From: Methylobacterium symbioticum
GTDB taxonomy: Bacteria; Pseudomonadota; Alphaproteobacteria; Rhizobiales; Beijerinckiaceae
Reading direction: 5' to 3'
Assembly: GCF_902141845.1 (NCBI RefSeq)
Contig: NZ_CABFPH010000014.1
Span: 1 to 64,000 of the forward strand
Length of the DNA: 64,000 bases
The first letter of the stretch is position 1. Each line of letters opens with the position of its first letter. The translations under genes were made by a program, and so were the position numbers. The notes beneath the pieces were generated by a model that worked only from the letters and a program-made list of their open reading frames with translations, had not been told where the DNA came from and did not search any database. This document shows positions 61,979 through 64,000 of this stretch, in pieces.

Positions 61979-62491
61979 TCAGCTATCGGCCTTGGAGCCG
62001 CCGAGTGTCAGGTCGAGGTAGGTCTGGGTCACCCGCTCGATCAGGGCGGCGATCTCCTCCGCCGCCTTGACCTCCTCCTCGGCGGATGCCCGGAATGCTG
62101 AAGCCTGGTCGGACTTGCCGGCGCGTTCGGCGATGACGGCGAGCGAGCGGTAGGCCGCGACCTGGTCATACTGGTAGGCGTAGCCCGCGTAGAGGTTCTT
62201 CAGGGTCTCGTCCTGGGCGGTGGCGTGCACCGCGGCACCGATGGAGCCGGCAACGCTGGTCACCGTCTCCTTGAGGGTCGAGGCGCTCTCGCCGACGGCT
62301 GCCAGCGCCTTGTCGAGGCGGTCGATCTGCCCCTTCGTGGTCTCGACATGGCGGCGCAGGACGGCGGCGTAGTCGGGGTAGCGTTCCAGGCCGGAAAGCT
62401 GGCGCTCCATCTGCTCCAGGCCCTGCTTCTCCAGGGCGCGCGTATTGCGAAGCGCGCCTGCGTAGATCGTACCGATGTCCATGTTGGCCAT
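61979..62491 (-). CDS. Ferritin-like DUF892 protein (YciE/YciF type)
   Basis: The 170-residue all-helical protein has the DUF892 layout of a four-helix bundle (IYAGALRNTRALEKQGLEQMERQ, RRHVETTKGQIDRLDKAL, YQYDQVAAYRSLAVIAERAG, AEEEVKAAEEIAALIERV). It may bind a di-metal centre and is associated with general stress response. GAGG lies before the start. It belongs to the same minus-strand group as the DUF3140 gene. Confidence 0.82.
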   Translation of the reverse strand: MANMDIGTIYAGALRNTRALEKQGLEQMERQLSGLERYPDYAAVLRRHVETTKGQIDRLDKALAAVGESASTLKETVTSVAGSIGAAVHATAQDETLKNLYAGYAYQYDQVAAYRSLAVIAERAGKSDQASAFRASAEEEVKAAEEIAALIERVTQTYLDLTLGGSKADS

Positions 62492-62594
62492 GCCGTCGTA
62501 GCTCCTCGTTGGTGTCGGGTTCGCCGGCCAACGTGGGATGGGTACCGCCGTTCCTAGGGCGGCCTGCGGCGGATGGGCCCTCTGGCGAGGTGGC

Positions 62595-62732
62595 CTACTT
62601 CGACTTGCCGCCCTTCTTGCCGAGCTCGGCCTGGGCCGACGAGGATGTGCGCGGGTTCGACTTGCCCTCGTGGCTCGCCTTCGCGTTCGCCTTCTTGGCC
62701 GTGTCGCTGCCGCGGCCCTTCTTCTCGGTCAT
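62595..62732 (-). CDS. Small basic protein, 45 residues
   Basis: The start at 62732 (MTEKKGRGSD) has GGAGG before it. The product is Lys/Ser/Gly-rich (ending ELGKKGGKSK) and is probably disordered, similar in style to small stress-induced DNA- or RNA-associated proteins. No domain is recognised. Confidence 0.6.
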   Translation of the reverse strand: MTEKKGRGSDTAKKANAKASHEGKSNPRTSSSAQAELGKKGGKSK

Positions 62733-62947
62733 CGTCGCCTCCTCCGGGATGGTTCCCAATGCCCGGAGTGTCTGCCCCGTTCCGAAGGACGACTTCGCGC
62801 GGGCCGCGTAACGGGTGACGCAACCCGCCACGCGTTACGTTCCAGGGGATCCCCACCATGCGGCGCAGCGAGCGCTGACAAGGGCTTGGCCGAGCGCTAC
62901 GGTGTCAGCCCGCCGGGATCCGCCCGTCGCCACGGAGCCCGACCGAC

Positions 62948-64000
62948 ATGATGAGCGACACATCGACCAGCCCGCCGCCTGGTGGAGAGATCAGGATCTC
63001 GACCGGCGTGCCGGGCCTCGACGACGTCCTCGGCGGCGGTCTGACGCCGAGCCGGCTCTACCTGCTGGAGGGCACGCCGGGGACGGGCAAGACGACGCTC
63101 GCGCTGCAGTTCCTGCGTGAGGGCGTTGCCCGGGGCGAACGCACCCTTTACATCACCCTGTCGGAGACCGCGGACGAGCTCCGCGCCTCCGCGGCGACCC
63201 ATGGTTGGACGCTCGACGGCATCGAGGTGTTCGAGCTGGTCGACGAGATGGGCCTGGACCCCGACAGCGAGCAGTCGATCCTGCACCCCTCCGATATCGA
63301 ACTGGGGGAGACGGTGAAGGAGGTCATCGCGCTGGTCGACCGGACGAAGCCCGACCGGGTCGTGTTCGACAGCCTCTCGGAACTCCGCCTGCTGGCCCAG
63401 AACCCGCTGCGGTACAGGCGCCAGATCCTGGCCCTCAAGCGCTTCTTCGCCAAGCGCGCCTGCACCGTGCTGATGCTCGACGACAAGACCTCCGAGACGG
63501 GGGACGTGCAACTCCACAGCATCGCTCACGGGGTGGTGTCGCTGGACCAGGCACCGCGCGAGTACGGCGCCGAGCGGCGGCGGCTCCGCATCGTCAAGAT
63601 GCGCGGCATCAAGTTCCGCGGCGGTTACCACGACTTCGTGCTGGAGACCGGCGGCATCCAGGCGTTCCCGCGCCTGATCGCGGCCGAGCACCACGCCAGC
63701 TTCGATCCCCGGGGCACGTCGACCGGTTCGGCCGAGCTCGACCTGCTGCTGGGCGGAGGGCTCGTGCCGGGCACCAACACGCTGCTGCTCGGACCCTCCG
63801 GCGTCGGCAAGACGACGACCGCGATCCGTTGCATGCTGGCGGCCCTGGAGCGCGGCGAGACGGCGACCTACTACCTGTTCGACGAGGGGCTCGCGACCAT
63901 GCTGGTCCGGGCCGCGACGCTCGGTATGGATCTGGCCCCGCACATCGCGGCCGGGCGGCTGACCGTCACGCAGGTCGATCCCGCCGAGCTCTCTCCAGGG
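62948..64000 (+). CDS. KaiC-like double-domain ATPase (partial, runs off the window)
   Basis: At least 351 residues are read from the ATG at 62948 (or 62951). The first RecA-like domain has Walker A EGTPGTGKTT (43-51) and ITLSETADEL; the second has GPSGVGKTTT (near 282) and YLFDEG. The circadian clock proteins KaiA/KaiB are not seen here; in alphaproteobacteria KaiC-like ATPases often sit beside histidine kinases and affect stress responses. The C-terminus lies beyond 64000. Confidence 0.88.
   Translation, partial: MMSDTSTSPPPGGEIRISTGVPGLDDVLGGGLTPSRLYLLEGTPGTGKTTLALQFLREGVARGERTLYITLSETADELRASAATHGWTLDGIEVFELVDEMGLDPDSEQSILHPSDIELGETVKEVIALVDRTKPDRVVFDSLSELRLLAQNPLRYRRQILALKRFFAKRACTVLMLDDKTSETGDVQLHSIAHGVVSLDQAPREYGAERRRLRIVKMRGIKFRGGYHDFVLETGGIQAFPRLIAAEHHASFDPRGTSTGSAELDLLLGGGLVPGTNTLLLGPSGVGKTTTAIRCMLAALERGETATYYLFDEGLATMLVRAATLGMDLAPHIAAGRLTVTQVDPAELSPG

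Noticed and set aside
1..64000. CRISPR array, rRNA operon or plasmid/phage origin
   Set aside because: No regularly spaced direct repeats, rRNA-like segments or iteron clusters were seen by reading. This was not a computed search.

Overview
The window is high-GC DNA from what is most likely an alphaproteobacterium of the Methylobacterium/Methylorubrum type. This is inferred from gene style, the HWE-kinase and c-di-GMP signalling genes, and a complete alphaproteobacterial sox cluster; no 16S or other taxonomic marker is present. Layout: (1) 1-1200, chromosomal flank with a gene end, an EamA/DMT exporter and a tRNA-type terminator. (2) 1209-1258 is only the 3' part of a tRNA-Met(CAT) gene. Directly beside it sits a tyrosine recombinase (1437-2963), followed to about 11.6 kb by a phage- or ICE-like block of small unknown genes, two small HTH regulators and a ParB-like protein. 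This is one end of an integrative island. No rebuilt full-length tRNA-Met was seen elsewhere in the window, so the island may continue past it, or its other end has decayed.

From 12.4 to 47.5 kb the window is almost entirely sulfur oxidation and periplasmic redox. There is an orphan periplasmic binding protein. A tsdB-tsdA pair (thiosulfate dehydrogenase and c4-like partner) is followed by an exported DsrE-like protein. Then come a bd-type quinol oxidase (cydAB plus a 32-residue DUF2474 peptide), a 1-Cys peroxiredoxin with an ArsR regulator, and a sulfide:quinone oxidoreductase fused to an N-terminal phosphatase-like domain, divergent from a sulfite exporter/DUF2892/persulfide dioxygenase/YeeE operon. 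The sox locus follows: soxR and soxS leftward, soxW-X-Y-Z-A-B, soxC-D and a SoxH-like hydrolase rightward, then ccdA/soxV-like and thioredoxin genes. A second BigR-type operon (two half-size YeeE proteins, TauE, persulfide dioxygenase, rhodanese) comes next. Last is a DsbD-DsbA-L,D-transpeptidase-DsrE operon, divergent from a QseBC/PmrAB-like two-component system, and a third ArsR repressor.

The most useful regulatory observation is a tandem CTTAAG-N5-CTTAAG box found three times. It lies upstream of the orphan binding protein, upstream of tsdBA, and between dsbD and the two-component genes. This matches the form of the known PmrA/BasR-type box, so the local response regulator probably controls all three units. 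AT-rich inverted repeats upstream of sqr, of the second YeeE operon and of the arsR genes are candidate operators for the BigR/SoxR-type repressors.

From 47.8 to 61.3 kb the region is rich in sensors: a 952-residue hybrid histidine kinase, a LOV-HWE kinase, a MHYT-GGDEF-EAL protein, and two related PAS-HWE kinases that are both broken by single in-frame TAG codons. One of these is also split by an intact IS21-type element (52259-54879, 6-bp target duplication). The right end (61.4-64 kb) holds small stress-type genes (DUF3140, DUF892 ferritin-like, a basic 45-residue protein) and the start of a double-domain KaiC-like ATPase that runs off the window.
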